Origin: Candidatus Pelagibacter sp. TMED118 | GTDB taxonomy: Bacteria > Pseudomonadota > Alphaproteobacteria > Pelagibacterales > Pelagibacteraceae | Assembly (NCBI GenBank): GCA_002170205.2 | Contig: NHFT02000005.1 | Coordinates: 17,461 to 45,268 of the forward strand | Direction: 5' to 3' | DNA length: 27,808 nt | Shown: positions 16,839 to 25,660 of the stretch, piece by piece | Layout: each line of letters begins with the position of its first letter | How positions within the stretch are numbered: position 1 is the stretch's first letter | Position numbers and translations under genes: made by a program | The notes under the pieces: model-generated | Database searches by the model: none | Told to the model about the DNA's origin: nothing | Seen by the model: only the letters and a program-made list of their open reading frames with translations

Positions 16839-19800
16839 TTAGCCTTTTATTTTCTTTATCGTAAAACACGGTGTCGGTTATTGTTACATTTATATTTTTA
16901 TTTTCCATCGGCACTATAAGTTTTTTGCCTTTAAGCTTCTTACCACTTTTTACAACCGCAAGTGCAATTGATTTATTTAAATTAGGGCTGAAATAACTAG
17001 AAGTGACATGTCCTAACATTTCGATTGGTTTTTTATTGATATTTTCAACTAGTTGTGCTCCTTCTTCCAAAACTTCTTTTGGATCCTCTGTTAAAAGACC
17101 AACCAATTGTTTTCTATTTTCTTTAATTGTATCACTTCTATAAAGAGATCTCTTGCCAATAAAATCAAATTTCTTTTTTCCTATAATCCAATCCATTTGT
17201 AAATCTGAAGGGGTTAATGTTCCATCAGTATCTTGACCCGTAATTATAAATCCTTTTTCGGCTCTTAAAAGGTGCATTGTTTCGGTACCGTAAGGAGTTA
17301 AATTAAATTCTTTCCCAGCTTCCATACATTTAATCCACACATCTTCTGCATAATTTGATTGAATATTTATCTCGTAGCTGTGTTCTCCTGTAAAACTTAT
17401 TCTCATTATACGGCAATTAACATTACCTATTTTGGTATTTTTAAATGACATATGTGGAAAATTATTGTCTGATAAATCAAGACCTGGTACAATTTTAGCA
17501 AGTATGTTTTTTGAGTTAGGACCACAAATACTAATTGTTGAGTATTGATCAGTCACTGTAGTCAAATAAACATCTAATTCTGGCCACTCTGTTTGTAAGT
17601 AATCTTCCAACTTAGATAAAACATTTGCTGCTCCTCCGGTTGTAGTTGTCATTATATAATGATTTTCACCAAGTCGTGTTGTTACACCATCATCGTAAAC
17701 CATGCCGTCTTCATTAAGCATTAATCCATACCTACACTTGCCGATTTCAAGTTTTGACCAAGCATTGGTATAAATTCTGTTTAAAAATTCTGAAGCATCA
17801 GTTCCCTGGATATCAATTTTTCCTAGTGTGGATGCATCTAATATACCGGCACTATCTCTAGCTGCTTTACTTTCTCTTTGAACAGCTTGGTGCATATTTT
17901 CACCATTTTTTGGAAAATACCAAGGTCGTTTCCACTGACCTACATTTTCAAATTCAGCCTTATTTTTTTCATGCCAGTTATGGATTGCGGTTTTTCTTGT
18001 GTTGTCAAAAAATTCTCCAACATTTCTTCCTACAATTGCTCCAAATGTTAAAGGTGTATAAGGTGGTCTGAAAGTTGTAGTTCCTAGTTCACCCATATTT
18101 GTTCCTGTAGTATCTGCGATAATACCTAATGCATGCATATTAGATAATTTTCCTTGATCAGTACCCATTCCAGTAGTTGTATATCTTTTTACATGTTCTA
18201 TTGACTTAAATCCTTCTCGCAACGCAAGTTTAACATCTTTAGCAGTAGAATCATTTTGAAAATCTAAAAATGGTTTTGTTTTTCCAATAGGTTTATCTGA
18301 AGGTAGTAGCCAAATATTTCTTTTTGATTTTTCATCTGGACAAATAATTTTAATGCCATCGTAGCACGTGTTACTTAAATTTAGAAAACTTTTTAAATTT
18401 TCAATAGTATTAACTACGATTTCATTTAATTCAAATTCACCATTGCATGACCCAACACTGATTTGATTTGAAGGCGTTTTATTTTCATCAGGTATAAACA
18501 CATTATCGTCATTTCTAAATTTTAATTTTCCACCAGATTGTGTAAATAAGTGAACCATAGGAGTCCAACCACCTGAAATACCTAAGCAATCACAATTATA
18601 TTTAGACCTATCTCCTACAACATTATTACCGTCATCTGAGAGTTTCATTACTTCAAATGATTTAATTCTTTTATATCCTTGGGTATCTACTACAGTTGAC
18701 TCCCATAATACTTTTAACCCCAACTCTAATACTTTTTTTACAATTAAGGAGTCTGAATTTTTACGAATATCCACAATTACATTTACTTTAACTCCACTTT
18801 TATAAAGAGATATTGCAGTTTCATATGCACAGTCATTGTTAGTAAAAAGTGAAATATTTTCTCCAGTTTTTACACCATAATAATCGATATATTTTTTGAT
18901 TGAGGATGAAAGTATAATTCCAGGTCTATCGTTGTTACTAAATATTAATGGTCTTTCAATGGATCCGGATGCTATAATTACTTTTTTAGCTCTGATTTTC
19001 CACAATCTTTGTCTTACTTTGCCTTTTCTTTCATTAACACTTAAATGATCAGTTAAACTTTCTCTAGCTAATAAGTAATTATATCCATGAAACGCTGCAA
19101 GACTAGTTCTATTCTTGATAATCAAATTTGGATAGTTTTTCAAACTTTCTATTTCATTAGCTAACCATTTATTTGAATTAATACTGTTAATTTTATAGCA
19201 TTCATTTTCTTGATATATCGTTGAACCTCCTAAGAAACTTTTGTCATCGATTAAGATTGTATCTAAACCTTTTTCTGCCGACAATTTTGCTGATATAATT
19301 CCTGAAATACCTCCACCAACAACTAATACATCACAATGTGAATACTGATGATCATAAATATCTGGATCGGATTTTGTAGGTGCTTTACCAAGACCAGCAG
19401 AGTGCCTAATAAAATACTCATATTTTTCCCAAAAACTTGCAGGCCACATAAAAGTTTTATAGTAAAATCCAGCAGGGAGTAGAGGGGATAGAAAATTATT
19501 TATTCCTCCAATGTCAAAATTTACAGTTGGCCAACAGTTTTGGCTTGATGCCTCTAGACCTTCATATAACTCAATTTCAGTTGCTCTAACGTTAGGATCT
19601 GTTAATGAAGGATCATTTCCGATTTGTACTATTGCATTTGGTTCTTCAGAACCACATGTCATTATTCCTCTTGGACGATGGTACTTAAAACTTCTCCCTA
19701 CCAAATGAATATTATTAGCTAACAATGCTGATGCCAATGTATCACCTTTATATCCAAAGAGTTTTTGACCATTAAATTTAAATGAAATTCTTGTTGTTTG

Positions 19801-19842
19801 ATCTATAAAATTATTTTTATTTATTCTTAAATTTTTTGACAT
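16831..19842 (-). CDS. soxA: Sarcosine oxidase alpha subunit
   Basis: Large subunit (1003 residues) of the tetrameric enzyme that oxidises sarcosine to glycine, passing the one-carbon unit to tetrahydrofolate. The N-terminal ferredoxin-like domain has FNGQKLFGYKGDTLASALL and GRSFKYHRPRGIMTCG (49-64); it keeps one Cys (63) rather than a full iron-sulfur set. A dinucleotide-binding fold follows at DVLVVGGGISGIISA (171-185). The C-terminal third is an aminomethyltransferase (GcvT)-like folate domain, ending with TGQDTDGTLTPSDLQMDWI and an HVTSSYFSPNLNKSIALAVV barrel. It starts 2 bases after the soxD stop and ends with TAG. Same order and domains as classical soxBDAG operons. Confidence 0.97.
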   Translation of the reverse strand: MSKNLRINKNNFIDQTTRISFKFNGQKLFGYKGDTLASALLANNIHLVGRSFKYHRPRGIMTCGSEEPNAIVQIGNDPSLTDPNVRATEIELYEGLEASSQNCWPTVNFDIGGINNFLSPLLPAGFYYKTFMWPASFWEKYEYFIRHSAGLGKAPTKSDPDIYDHQYSHCDVLVVGGGISGIISAKLSAEKGLDTILIDDKSFLGGSTIYQENECYKINSINSNKWLANEIESLKNYPNLIIKNRTSLAAFHGYNYLLARESLTDHLSVNERKGKVRQRLWKIRAKKVIIASGSIERPLIFSNNDRPGIILSSSIKKYIDYYGVKTGENISLFTNNDCAYETAISLYKSGVKVNVIVDIRKNSDSLIVKKVLELGLKVLWESTVVDTQGYKRIKSFEVMKLSDDGNNVVGDRSKYNCDCLGISGGWTPMVHLFTQSGGKLKFRNDDNVFIPDENKTPSNQISVGSCNGEFELNEIVVNTIENLKSFLNLSNTCYDGIKIICPDEKSKRNIWLLPSDKPIGKTKPFLDFQNDSTAKDVKLALREGFKSIEHVKRYTTTGMGTDQGKLSNMHALGIIADTTGTNMGELGTTTFRPPYTPLTFGAIVGRNVGEFFDNTRKTAIHNWHEKNKAEFENVGQWKRPWYFPKNGENMHQAVQRESKAARDSAGILDASTLGKIDIQGTDASEFLNRIYTNAWSKLEIGKCRYGLMLNEDGMVYDDGVTTRLGENHYIMTTTTGGAANVLSKLEDYLQTEWPELDVYLTTVTDQYSTISICGPNSKNILAKIVPGLDLSDNNFPHMSFKNTKIGNVNCRIMRISFTGEHSYEINIQSNYAEDVWIKCMEAGKEFNLTPYGTETMHLLRAEKGFIITGQDTDGTLTPSDLQMDWIIGKKKFDFIGKRSLYRSDTIKENRKQLVGLLTEDPKEVLEEGAQLVENINKKPIEMLGHVTSSYFSPNLNKSIALAVVKSGKKLKGKKLIVPMENKNINVTITDTVFYDKENKRLNA

Positions 19843-19844
19843 AA

Positions 19845-20120
19845 TTATTTAACTGGAGGTTTTTCCCCCATCTTATAAACCGCTTGAATTTTGTCATTAG
19901 AAGTATCTCTAACCATATTAAACCACTTTCTACATCCGTGAGCATGGTTCCATCTTTCAAACTGCACACCTTTGATATTTTTCCTCATAAATAGATATTC
20001 AGCCCATTGATCGTCACTTAACTCAGTTGGCTGTTTTGGTCTTTCTATATGAGCTTCACCTCCGCACGAAAATTCCGTTTGATCTCTTTCACCACAATAA
20101 GGACAATTAATTATAAACAT
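19845..20120 (-). CDS. soxD: Sarcosine oxidase delta subunit
   Basis: Zinc-containing small subunit (91 residues) of heterotetrameric sarcosine oxidase. The N-terminus CPYCGERDQTEFSCGGEAH gives Cys6 and Cys9, and the later WNHAHGCRKWFN gives His59 and Cys63, the same four positions as the zinc ligands known for this subunit. The start overlaps the soxB stop as TAATG. Confidence 0.96.
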   Translation of the reverse strand: MFIINCPYCGERDQTEFSCGGEAHIERPKQPTELSDDQWAEYLFMRKNIKGVQFERWNHAHGCRKWFNMVRDTSNDKIQAVYKMGEKPPVK

Positions 20121-21373
20121 TAGTGTGCAACTGCAGCAGCACCATGTTCATCAACAAGATCTCCACTTACAAATCTGTTTAGATTGAAAGCTGCATTTAA
20201 TTGATGTGGTTCATCATTTGCAATTGTATGAGCAAATAAATCGCCAGAACCTGGTGTTGCTTTAAATCCTCCGGTACCCCATCCACAGTTAAAATATAGA
20301 CCCTTGACTTGAGTTTTACTAATGATTGGACTTGCATCTGGACAAATATCAACAATTCCTCCCCATTGTCTTAACATTTTCATTCTACTAAATATTGGAT
20401 ATAATTCTAAAATTGCTCTTAAGGTTTCCTCTACAATATTGTGACTTCCTTTTTGAGTATATGAAACATATGAGTCAGTACCAGCTCCAATGACTAATTC
20501 ACCTTTATCTGATTGACTTACGTAAGCATGTACAGCATTAGACATGACAACTGTATCAATAATAGGTTTTACAGGTTCTGACACCAAAGCTTGTAGTGGT
20601 TTACTCTCTACAGGCAATCTTATACCAGCCATGTTTGCGATTACACTTGAGTGTCCAGCTGCAACTACTCCAATTTTTTTTGCTTTAATAAAACCTTTTG
20701 TTGTCTCTATACCCTCAACTTGATCACCATTTCTTTTAATTCCTTTGACTTCACAATTTTGAATAATATCAACTCCCATAGCATCAGCACCTCTAGCATA
20801 TCCCCATGCCACTGCATCGTGTCTTGCTGTACCAGCTCTCCTTTGCAATGTACCTCCTAAAACTGGATATCTAATATTTGGTGAAGTATTAATAATTGGA
20901 CAAAACTTTTTAACTTCCTCAGTGCTCAACCAAATGGCATCAACTCCGTTTAATCTATTTGCATGTGTTCTTCTTTTTAAATCTCTTACGTCTTGAAGGT
21001 TGTGCGCCAGGTTCATAACTCCCCTCTGACTAAACATAACATTATAATTAAGTTCTTGAGATAAACTTTCCCAAATTTTTAGAGCATGATCATAAAGTCC
21101 TGCACTAGCATCCCACAAATAATTTGATCTTATGATAGTAGTGTTTCTCCCGGTATTTCCACCACCAATCCACCCTTTCTCAACAACCGCAATATTTGTC
21201 AATTTATGCTTTTTTGCTAAATAATATGCTGTAGCTAAACCATGGCCACCGCCACCAATAATTATTGCGTCATATTCTTTTTTAGGTTCAGGATCTCTCC
21301 ATGCTCTCTGCCAGTTTTCGTGACCGCTCAAAGCATTTTTTATTAAAGAAAATATTGAATATTTATTTTTCAT
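20120..21373 (-). CDS. soxB: Sarcosine oxidase beta subunit
   Basis: FAD/FMN-binding catalytic subunit of the DAO family. The FAD-binding motif is [18 protein letters not shown] (36-53). His185 in [13 protein letters not shown] corresponds to the residue that carries covalent FMN in characterised tetrameric enzymes. The C-terminal [16 protein letters not shown] is a SoxB hallmark. I choose the ATG at 21373 (417 residues), which has GGA four bases upstream; the frame extends three codons further to a TTG at 21382, within which that GGA would lie. First gene of the soxB-D-A-G operon. In SAR11 this operon ends the glycine betaine to glycine route. Confidence 0.96.
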   Translation of the reverse strand: MKNKYSIFSLIKNALSGHENWQRAWRDPEPKKEYDAIIIGGGGHGLATAYYLAKKHKLTNIAVVEKGWIGGGNTGRNTTIIRSNYLWDASAGLYDHALKIWESLSQELNYNVMFSQRGVMNLAHNLQDVRDLKRRTHANRLNGVDAIWLSTEEVKKFCPIINTSPNIRYPVLGGTLQRRAGTARHDAVAWGYARGADAMGVDIIQNCEVKGIKRNGDQVEGIETTKGFIKAKKIGVVAAGHSSVIANMAGIRLPVESKPLQALVSEPVKPIIDTVVMSNAVHAYVSQSDKGELVIGAGTDSYVSYTQKGSHNIVEETLRAILELYPIFSRMKMLRQWGGIVDICPDASPIISKTQVKGLYFNCGWGTGGFKATPGSGDLFAHTIANDEPHQLNAAFNLNRFVSGDLVDEHGAAAVAH

Positions 21374-21398
21374 ATTTTCCAATAAATACTGTATTAAT

Positions 21399-21412
21399 AT
21401 TGAATATTCAAT
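21399..21412. promoter_or_regulatory. 14-bp perfect palindrome between soxB and tRNA-Ser
   Basis: ATTGAATATTCAAT is its own reverse complement and lies in the 63-base divergent gap between the soxB ATG and the tRNA. It sits where the promoters of both must be: on the minus strand TTGAAA at about 21419-21414 could be a soxB -35. Possible operator; could also be chance in AT-rich DNA. Confidence 0.4.
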
Positions 21413-21436
21413 GGTTTCAAGTTACACAGTAATTAT

Positions 21437-21530
21437 GGAAGGATGGGTGAGCTGGTTTAAACCAACAGTTTGCTAAACTGTCGTACGCTATAATGGTGTA
21501 CCGAGGGTTCGAATCCCTCTCCTTCCGCCA
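21437..21530 (+). tRNA. tRNA-Ser, anticodon GCU
   Basis: A complete class II tRNA. The acceptor GGAAGGA (21437-21443) pairs with TCCTTCC (21520-21526). The D stem is GGT/ACC. The anticodon stem ACAGT/ACTGT encloses loop TTGCTAA with anticodon GCT at 21472-21474. A long variable arm (about 21482-21502, with GTAC.../...GTAC-like pairing) identifies serine, and the T arm is GAGGG-TTCGAAT-CCCTC. Discriminator G and the 3' CCA (21528-21530) are encoded. It reads AGC/AGU codons. The CCA directly abuts the stop codon of the convergent lytic transglycosylase gene, so there is no space for a terminator. Confidence 0.98.
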
Positions 21531-23756
21531 TCAATATAATGGCTCACTTTTAAAGAAATCTTTAATTAAAATTGGTTTTTGCTCTAAAATATATCTATAA
21601 ACATTGTAATTTTCTAAAACTCTTTGAACATAATTTCTAGTCTCTTTAAATTTTATTAATTCTATCCAATCAACATAATCTATTTGACCCTTTTGAGGGT
21701 TTTTATTTATTCTTTTCCACTGCTTAACTCTTCTAGGTCCTGCATTGTAGGCAGCTATAGCAAAAGGATATGCACCATCATACTCAAGCAAGAGACCAGC
21801 TATATAATGAGAGCCTAAATTAATATTATATTCAGGATCTTTTGTTAATCTTGATTTTGAATAATTCATGTTTGCTTGTTTAGCTACTGTTTTTGCAGTG
21901 TAAGTCATCAATTGCATCAAACCCTTTGCTCCAGCTGAACTATTTGCAGAAGTATCAAATTCACTTTCTTGCCTAATGATTGAAAGTATAAATGCAGCAT
22001 CAGGTATTTTTCTTTTATTAATGTATTTGGGAGTGCTTATAATTGGATAATTATATTTATTATGAAATCTTTTTTGATAAGAAGCAAGTTTAGAAACTTG
22101 AATTGCAAAATCAAATCTAGATATATCTGTAGCAAGTTTTGCTGCTAGAACCTCACTGCCTGCCTCTATATTTTTGTTGGCAAGAAATCTTAATATATGT
22201 TTTGTATATTTATCTTTGTTCAATTCATCTAGTAAATATACAATTTTAACTAAATCATTTTTATAAAAACTTTCTGCAAAACTTTTGTCTACTTCCATTA
22301 AATCTTCTAAAACAAAAGGTTTATTGGGAGAAATTTTTAAATGTGCTAATTGTCCATAATATGTGGTTAAATATTTAGAGCTTTCAATATACCATTTTTT
22401 TGCTTCTTGATTATTTCCCATTATTTCATTTGATCTACCTAACCAATATGCACCTCTAGACAAACTTATAGGATATCCAACATTATTATAAAATTTAGTA
22501 AAATGATCTATTGCTAATAAAGGGTCATTTAAAAAACTCAATGCTATCCAGCCACTCATCCATTCAGCTTCAGCAAATTCTGGACCTTCTGTAAGTCCAT
22601 GATCACTAGTTATCTTATATGCGGTAGTAAATTTTTTTTTATAAATTAACGATCTAGCAATAATCGATCTTTCTTTCCACCATTTGTCTGGTCTTACCAT
22701 ATACTCTTTAGTATTTTTGATTTTTGTTAAAATTTCTAAAGAACTATCAACTCTTCCTCTTTTTCTTCTCCATTTTAGTCTATCGTAATTTAAACCTGAG
22801 TCACTTTTTAAATATCCTGGTACCTTACTTATTGCATTATCAACGCCATAAGATTTGCTCATTAGCAATTGTCTAGCGGTATAGAGTAATTGTTGATCTT
22901 GGGGTAAATATCTTATCATCCTTTTAAGATCCCAATATTTGTTTTCCCACGCAAGATAATCAGCCCTACTGATATTATCATCATTTGTAAGATATTTTTT
23001 ATATTTTTTTCTAAAATTTCTTAATTCAGTTTTTGATAAATCAGCTCTTATCCAACCTCTTTTAATTAAATCAATGCCTCTATTTATTTCACCTATCAAA
23101 ATATAACTTTCTCCCAAAATTATTTCTCCATAACCACTTAGGGGTTTTTCAACTTCAAAATATTTTATTATTTTTTTTGGTGATAGTACTTTTGTAGATA
23201 ATTTGTGTTCAGATAAATATTTTACCCTTCCTATTCTTGGATAGTCTTTGTTTCTTTCAATAAAATTTTTATAATCATAAAAAGTTGCATTGTTGCCTGT
23301 TGTTATAAGATGGTTCCATTGGATAAAATTATAAATAGACTTATTTTTCGCTTTTTTTGCAATTTTTTCAGCCTCAAACCAATTTCTTTTTTCCATGAAC
23401 TTGATTGCTTGGCTAGCTATTTTAAAATCTTTCTCGTTAAAATATTTTGATTTTTTCTTTACAATGGCCTTATCCTTTTTAACAATAAGTGGTTTCGATT
23501 GAGGAAGCACAAAACCATCAACTTTTTTGTTTACTTCTTTTTTTTTATTAGTAGCAGATTTATTATCTTCTTCTTCTGATACCAGCTTTGGCTTTATTTG
23601 AGGGATTAAGTAATTGCTTGCATGATTTTTTTTTAATAAAATATCAGAAATAATAGGTTTTTTTTGGGGAACTATTAATTCATCCGAATATAAATTTAAT
23701 GAATAAACTAAAAAAATAAGGTTTATTAACAATATTTTTTTAAATTTCTCTTTCAT
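21531..23756 (-). CDS. slt: Soluble lytic murein transglycosylase (Slt70-like)
   Basis: Periplasmic enzyme that cleaves peptidoglycan glycan strands to 1,6-anhydro products. Residues 1-24 form a signal peptide (basic MKEKFKK, hydrophobic core, ending near YSD). A Lys-rich linker (25-105) holds three copies of a PQxKP motif at 30-34, 52-56 and 85-89. A long alpha-superhelical region (about 110-575) resembles the Slt70 ring. The C-terminal SLT domain has catalytic Glu597 in IIRQESEFD, then SSAGAKGLMQLM (606-617), INLGSHYIAGLL and AIAAYNAGPRRV (666-677). Length 741 is slightly above E. coli Slt. Its stop codon touches the 3' end of tRNA-Ser; its start is divergent from dapA across 40 bases. Confidence 0.94.
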   Translation of the reverse strand: MKEKFKKILLINLIFLVYSLNLYSDELIVPQKKPIISDILLKKNHASNYLIPQIKPKLVSEEEDNKSATNKKKEVNKKVDGFVLPQSKPLIVKKDKAIVKKKSKYFNEKDFKIASQAIKFMEKRNWFEAEKIAKKAKNKSIYNFIQWNHLITTGNNATFYDYKNFIERNKDYPRIGRVKYLSEHKLSTKVLSPKKIIKYFEVEKPLSGYGEIILGESYILIGEINRGIDLIKRGWIRADLSKTELRNFRKKYKKYLTNDDNISRADYLAWENKYWDLKRMIRYLPQDQQLLYTARQLLMSKSYGVDNAISKVPGYLKSDSGLNYDRLKWRRKRGRVDSSLEILTKIKNTKEYMVRPDKWWKERSIIARSLIYKKKFTTAYKITSDHGLTEGPEFAEAEWMSGWIALSFLNDPLLAIDHFTKFYNNVGYPISLSRGAYWLGRSNEIMGNNQEAKKWYIESSKYLTTYYGQLAHLKISPNKPFVLEDLMEVDKSFAESFYKNDLVKIVYLLDELNKDKYTKHILRFLANKNIEAGSEVLAAKLATDISRFDFAIQVSKLASYQKRFHNKYNYPIISTPKYINKRKIPDAAFILSIIRQESEFDTSANSSAGAKGLMQLMTYTAKTVAKQANMNYSKSRLTKDPEYNINLGSHYIAGLLLEYDGAYPFAIAAYNAGPRRVKQWKRINKNPQKGQIDYVDWIELIKFKETRNYVQRVLENYNVYRYILEQKPILIKDFFKSEPLY

Positions 23757-23782
23757 AAAATACCAAACGATTCTAAAAACTA

Positions 23783-23791
23783 TGTTATAAA
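23783..23791 (+). promoter_or_regulatory. Extended -10 element of dapA
   Basis: TGTTATAAA, a TGn plus TATAAA extended -10, ends 5 bases before the dapA ATG. A start site 6-8 bases downstream would fall on or beside the ATG, suggesting a leaderless mRNA. No -35 and no Shine-Dalgarno are evident. The same TGTTATAA at the same distance precedes spoT. Confidence 0.45.
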
Positions 23792-23796
23792 TATTT

Positions 23797-24681
23797 ATGT
23801 TTAAAGGATCAAATGTAGCTATTGTTACCCCATTTAAGAATAATAAGCTAGATGAAGAGGCTTATTTAAAGCTTATCAATTTTCATTTAGAAAATGGGAC
23901 AAATGGATTGGTACCCGCTGGCACAACAGGAGAGTCACCAACTCTTAGTCACGATGAACATGAAAAAGTAATAGAGATTTGTATTAAAGAGGCTAATGGT
24001 AAAATTCCAGTTATAGCTGGTACTGGATCTAACTCAACTGAAGAGGCTGTGGCTTTGACTAAGCATGCTGAGAATGCTGGTGCAAATGGTGCTTTAGTAG
24101 TTACACCATATTATAACAAACCTACACAAGAAGGATTATATCAACATTATAAAAAAATAAACGATAACACTAATTTACCAATTATTATTTACAATATACC
24201 CAGTCGATGTGTTATCGATATGTCAGTTGAGACTATGGCTAAATTATTTGAATTAAAAAATATTGTTGGTGTAAAAGATGCAACTGGAGATCTAAATAGA
24301 TTAGATCAAACGACAAAAAAATTAGGATCTGAATTTATTCAACTAACCGGCGAAGATGGTTTGGCACTTGAATTTAATAAAAGGGGTGGAGCAGGAGTAA
24401 TATCAGTAACAGCAAATATTGCACCTAAACTTTGTTCCGATATGCAAAAATTTTCAAAATCAAAATCTGATAATGAAATAAAAGAAGCAGATAGAATTGA
24501 TAAAATTTTGCAACCAGTTCACAAATCTCTATTTTTGGAAAGTAATCCAGCACCAGTTAAGTTTGCAGCGAAATTGTTAGGACTTTGTAGTGATGAAATT
24601 AGATTACCTTTAGTAAATATAACAAAAGAAACAGAACAACAAATTAAGAATGTTTTAGAAGTTGCTAAATTAATTAAATGA
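23797..24681 (+). CDS. dapA: 4-hydroxy-tetrahydrodipicolinate synthase
   Basis: Condenses pyruvate with aspartate semialdehyde, the first step of the diaminopimelate/lysine branch. TIM-barrel enzyme with the pyruvate site [10 protein letters not shown] (41-50; Thr43, Thr44), Tyr132 in YNIPSRC and the Schiff-base Lys160 in VGVKDATGD, each one residue from the E. coli positions. Length 294 is standard. No Shine-Dalgarno precedes the ATG, and an extended -10 sits right before it. The stop overlaps the smpB start (ATGA). Begins the dapA-smpB-folK-spoT-pyrE run. Confidence 0.97.
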   Translation: MFKGSNVAIVTPFKNNKLDEEAYLKLINFHLENGTNGLVPAGTTGESPTLSHDEHEKVIEICIKEANGKIPVIAGTGSNSTEEAVALTKHAENAGANGALVVTPYYNKPTQEGLYQHYKKINDNTNLPIIIYNIPSRCVIDMSVETMAKLFELKNIVGVKDATGDLNRLDQTTKKLGSEFIQLTGEDGLALEFNKRGGAGVISVTANIAPKLCSDMQKFSKSKSDNEIKEADRIDKILQPVHKSLFLESNPAPVKFAAKLLGLCSDEIRLPLVNITKETEQQIKNVLEVAKLIK

Positions 24682-25148
24682 AAAAAAGAACCAATTCTGG
24701 TTTAAAAATTATTTCTATTAACAGAAAAGCTAGTTTTAATTATTTTTTTATTGATAAAATTGAAGCAGGAATGGTGCTTAAAGGTTCTGAAATTAAATCC
24801 GTAAGACAAGGAAAAATAAATATTGCTGACTCATACGGAATTGAAAAAAATGGAGAAATATTCTTAATAAATTCCCATATACAACAGTACAAACAAGCAA
24901 GTTTTTCTAATCACAATCCTTATTCTGAAAGAAAATTATTATTTTCAAAAAAAGAAATTAATAAGTTAATTGGAAGAATGAATGAAGACGGTTTTACTTT
25001 AGTGCCTACAAAAATGTATTTTAAAAAGGGTAAAGCAAAGATAGAAATTGCAGTTGCCAAAGGGAAAAAACTCCATGATAAAAGACAGTCGAAAAAAACC
25101 AGAGATTGGAATCGTGAAAAAGCAAGGTATTTTAGAAAAAGTAGCTAA
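24678..25148 (+). CDS. smpB: SsrA-binding protein SmpB
   Basis: Binds tmRNA and delivers it to stalled ribosomes for trans-translation. Family features are the N-terminal [23 protein letters not shown] beta-barrel entry, [30 protein letters not shown], then [16 protein letters not shown] and the basic tail [27 protein letters not shown], which is the C-terminal helix that enters the mRNA channel. 156 residues is normal. It overlaps dapA by four bases, and its 3' tail codes in a second frame for the folK N-terminus. Confidence 0.97.
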   Translation: MKKRTNSGLKIISINRKASFNYFFIDKIEAGMVLKGSEIKSVRQGKINIADSYGIEKNGEIFLINSHIQQYKQASFSNHNPYSERKLLFSKKEINKLIGRMNEDGFTLVPTKMYFKKGKAKIEIAVAKGKKLHDKRQSKKTRDWNREKARYFRKSS

Positions 25149-25641
25149 TTTAGTTTATCTTTCAATTGGGTCTAATTTAGGTAATAGATTATTAAATATT
25201 GAAAAAACAAAGTCATTAATTTTAGACAATAATATTAATATAATATCTAATTCATCATATTATGAAACACCATCATGGCCTAATCCAAAATTTCCAAAAT
25301 TCCTCAATATTGTCTTAAAACTTGAGACCAAATTGGATATTAAAGACCTTTTTTCATTTTTGCAGAGTGTAGAAAAGATTATTGGAAGAAAGAAAGATAA
25401 AAAGAATTACCCCAGGGTTTGTGATATTGACATTATCGATTATAACGGTAAAAATTATTCATTATTAACTGGTAATAAAAAGATAATATCCCCCCACCCA
25501 AGGATGCATAAAAGGAATTTTGTTTTGTTGCCTTTGTTTGAAGTAAATCAAAATTGGAAGCATCCAAAAAGTAAGGAAAATATTGAGCAATTATTGTATA
25601 AATTGCCTATTAAGAGCATAAGAAGTATTAAACTTAAGTAA
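25114..25641 (+). CDS. folK: 2-amino-4-hydroxy-6-hydroxymethyldihydropteridine diphosphokinase
   Basis: Transfers pyrophosphate from ATP to 6-hydroxymethyl-dihydropterin in folate synthesis. Motifs are [11 protein letters not shown] just after the start, [47 protein letters not shown] with the PRxxDIDI metal-binding signature, and [17 protein letters not shown]. The start is uncertain. The frame is open back to TTG 25048 and ATG 25075 (AGGGA nine bases upstream, 74-base overlap with smpB). I choose GTG at 25114 (175 residues, 35-base overlap) because it lies closest to the domain. There is no ATG/GTG/TTG between it and the conserved domain, so some overlap with smpB is unavoidable. Gene identity is firm. 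Confidence 0.9.
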   Translation: MKKQGILEKVANLVYLSIGSNLGNRLLNIEKTKSLILDNNINIISNSSYYETPSWPNPKFPKFLNIVLKLETKLDIKDLFSFLQSVEKIIGRKKDKKNYPRVCDIDIIDYNGKNYSLLTGNKKIISPHPRMHKRNFVLLPLFEVNQNWKHPKSKENIEQLLYKLPIKSIRSIKLK

Positions 25642-25646
25642 ATTAA

Positions 25647-25655
25647 TGTTATAAT
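25647..25655 (+). promoter_or_regulatory. Extended -10 element of spoT
   Basis: TGTTATAAT is a perfect TGn-TATAAT extended -10 in the 19-base gap between folK and spoT. It ends 5 bases before the spoT ATG (25661), so transcription from it would start at or next to the ATG and give a leaderless message. No Shine-Dalgarno is present. Spacing is identical to the dapA element. Confidence 0.5.
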
Positions 25656-25660
25656 AAATA

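Noticed and set aside
21374..21382. soxB starting at TTG 21382
   Set aside because: Only three extra codons, and the GGA serving as ribosome-binding site for ATG 21373 would fall inside them.
21374..21436. Glycine-type riboswitch upstream of the sarcosine oxidase operon
   Set aside because: SAR11 uses glycine riboswitches at other loci, but the gap is only 63 bases and shows no aptamer-like conserved GC-rich stems.
24678..25641. Frameshift or fusion between smpB and folK
   Set aside because: Both genes are complete with family-typical ends; the overlap is an ordinary compact-genome overlap.
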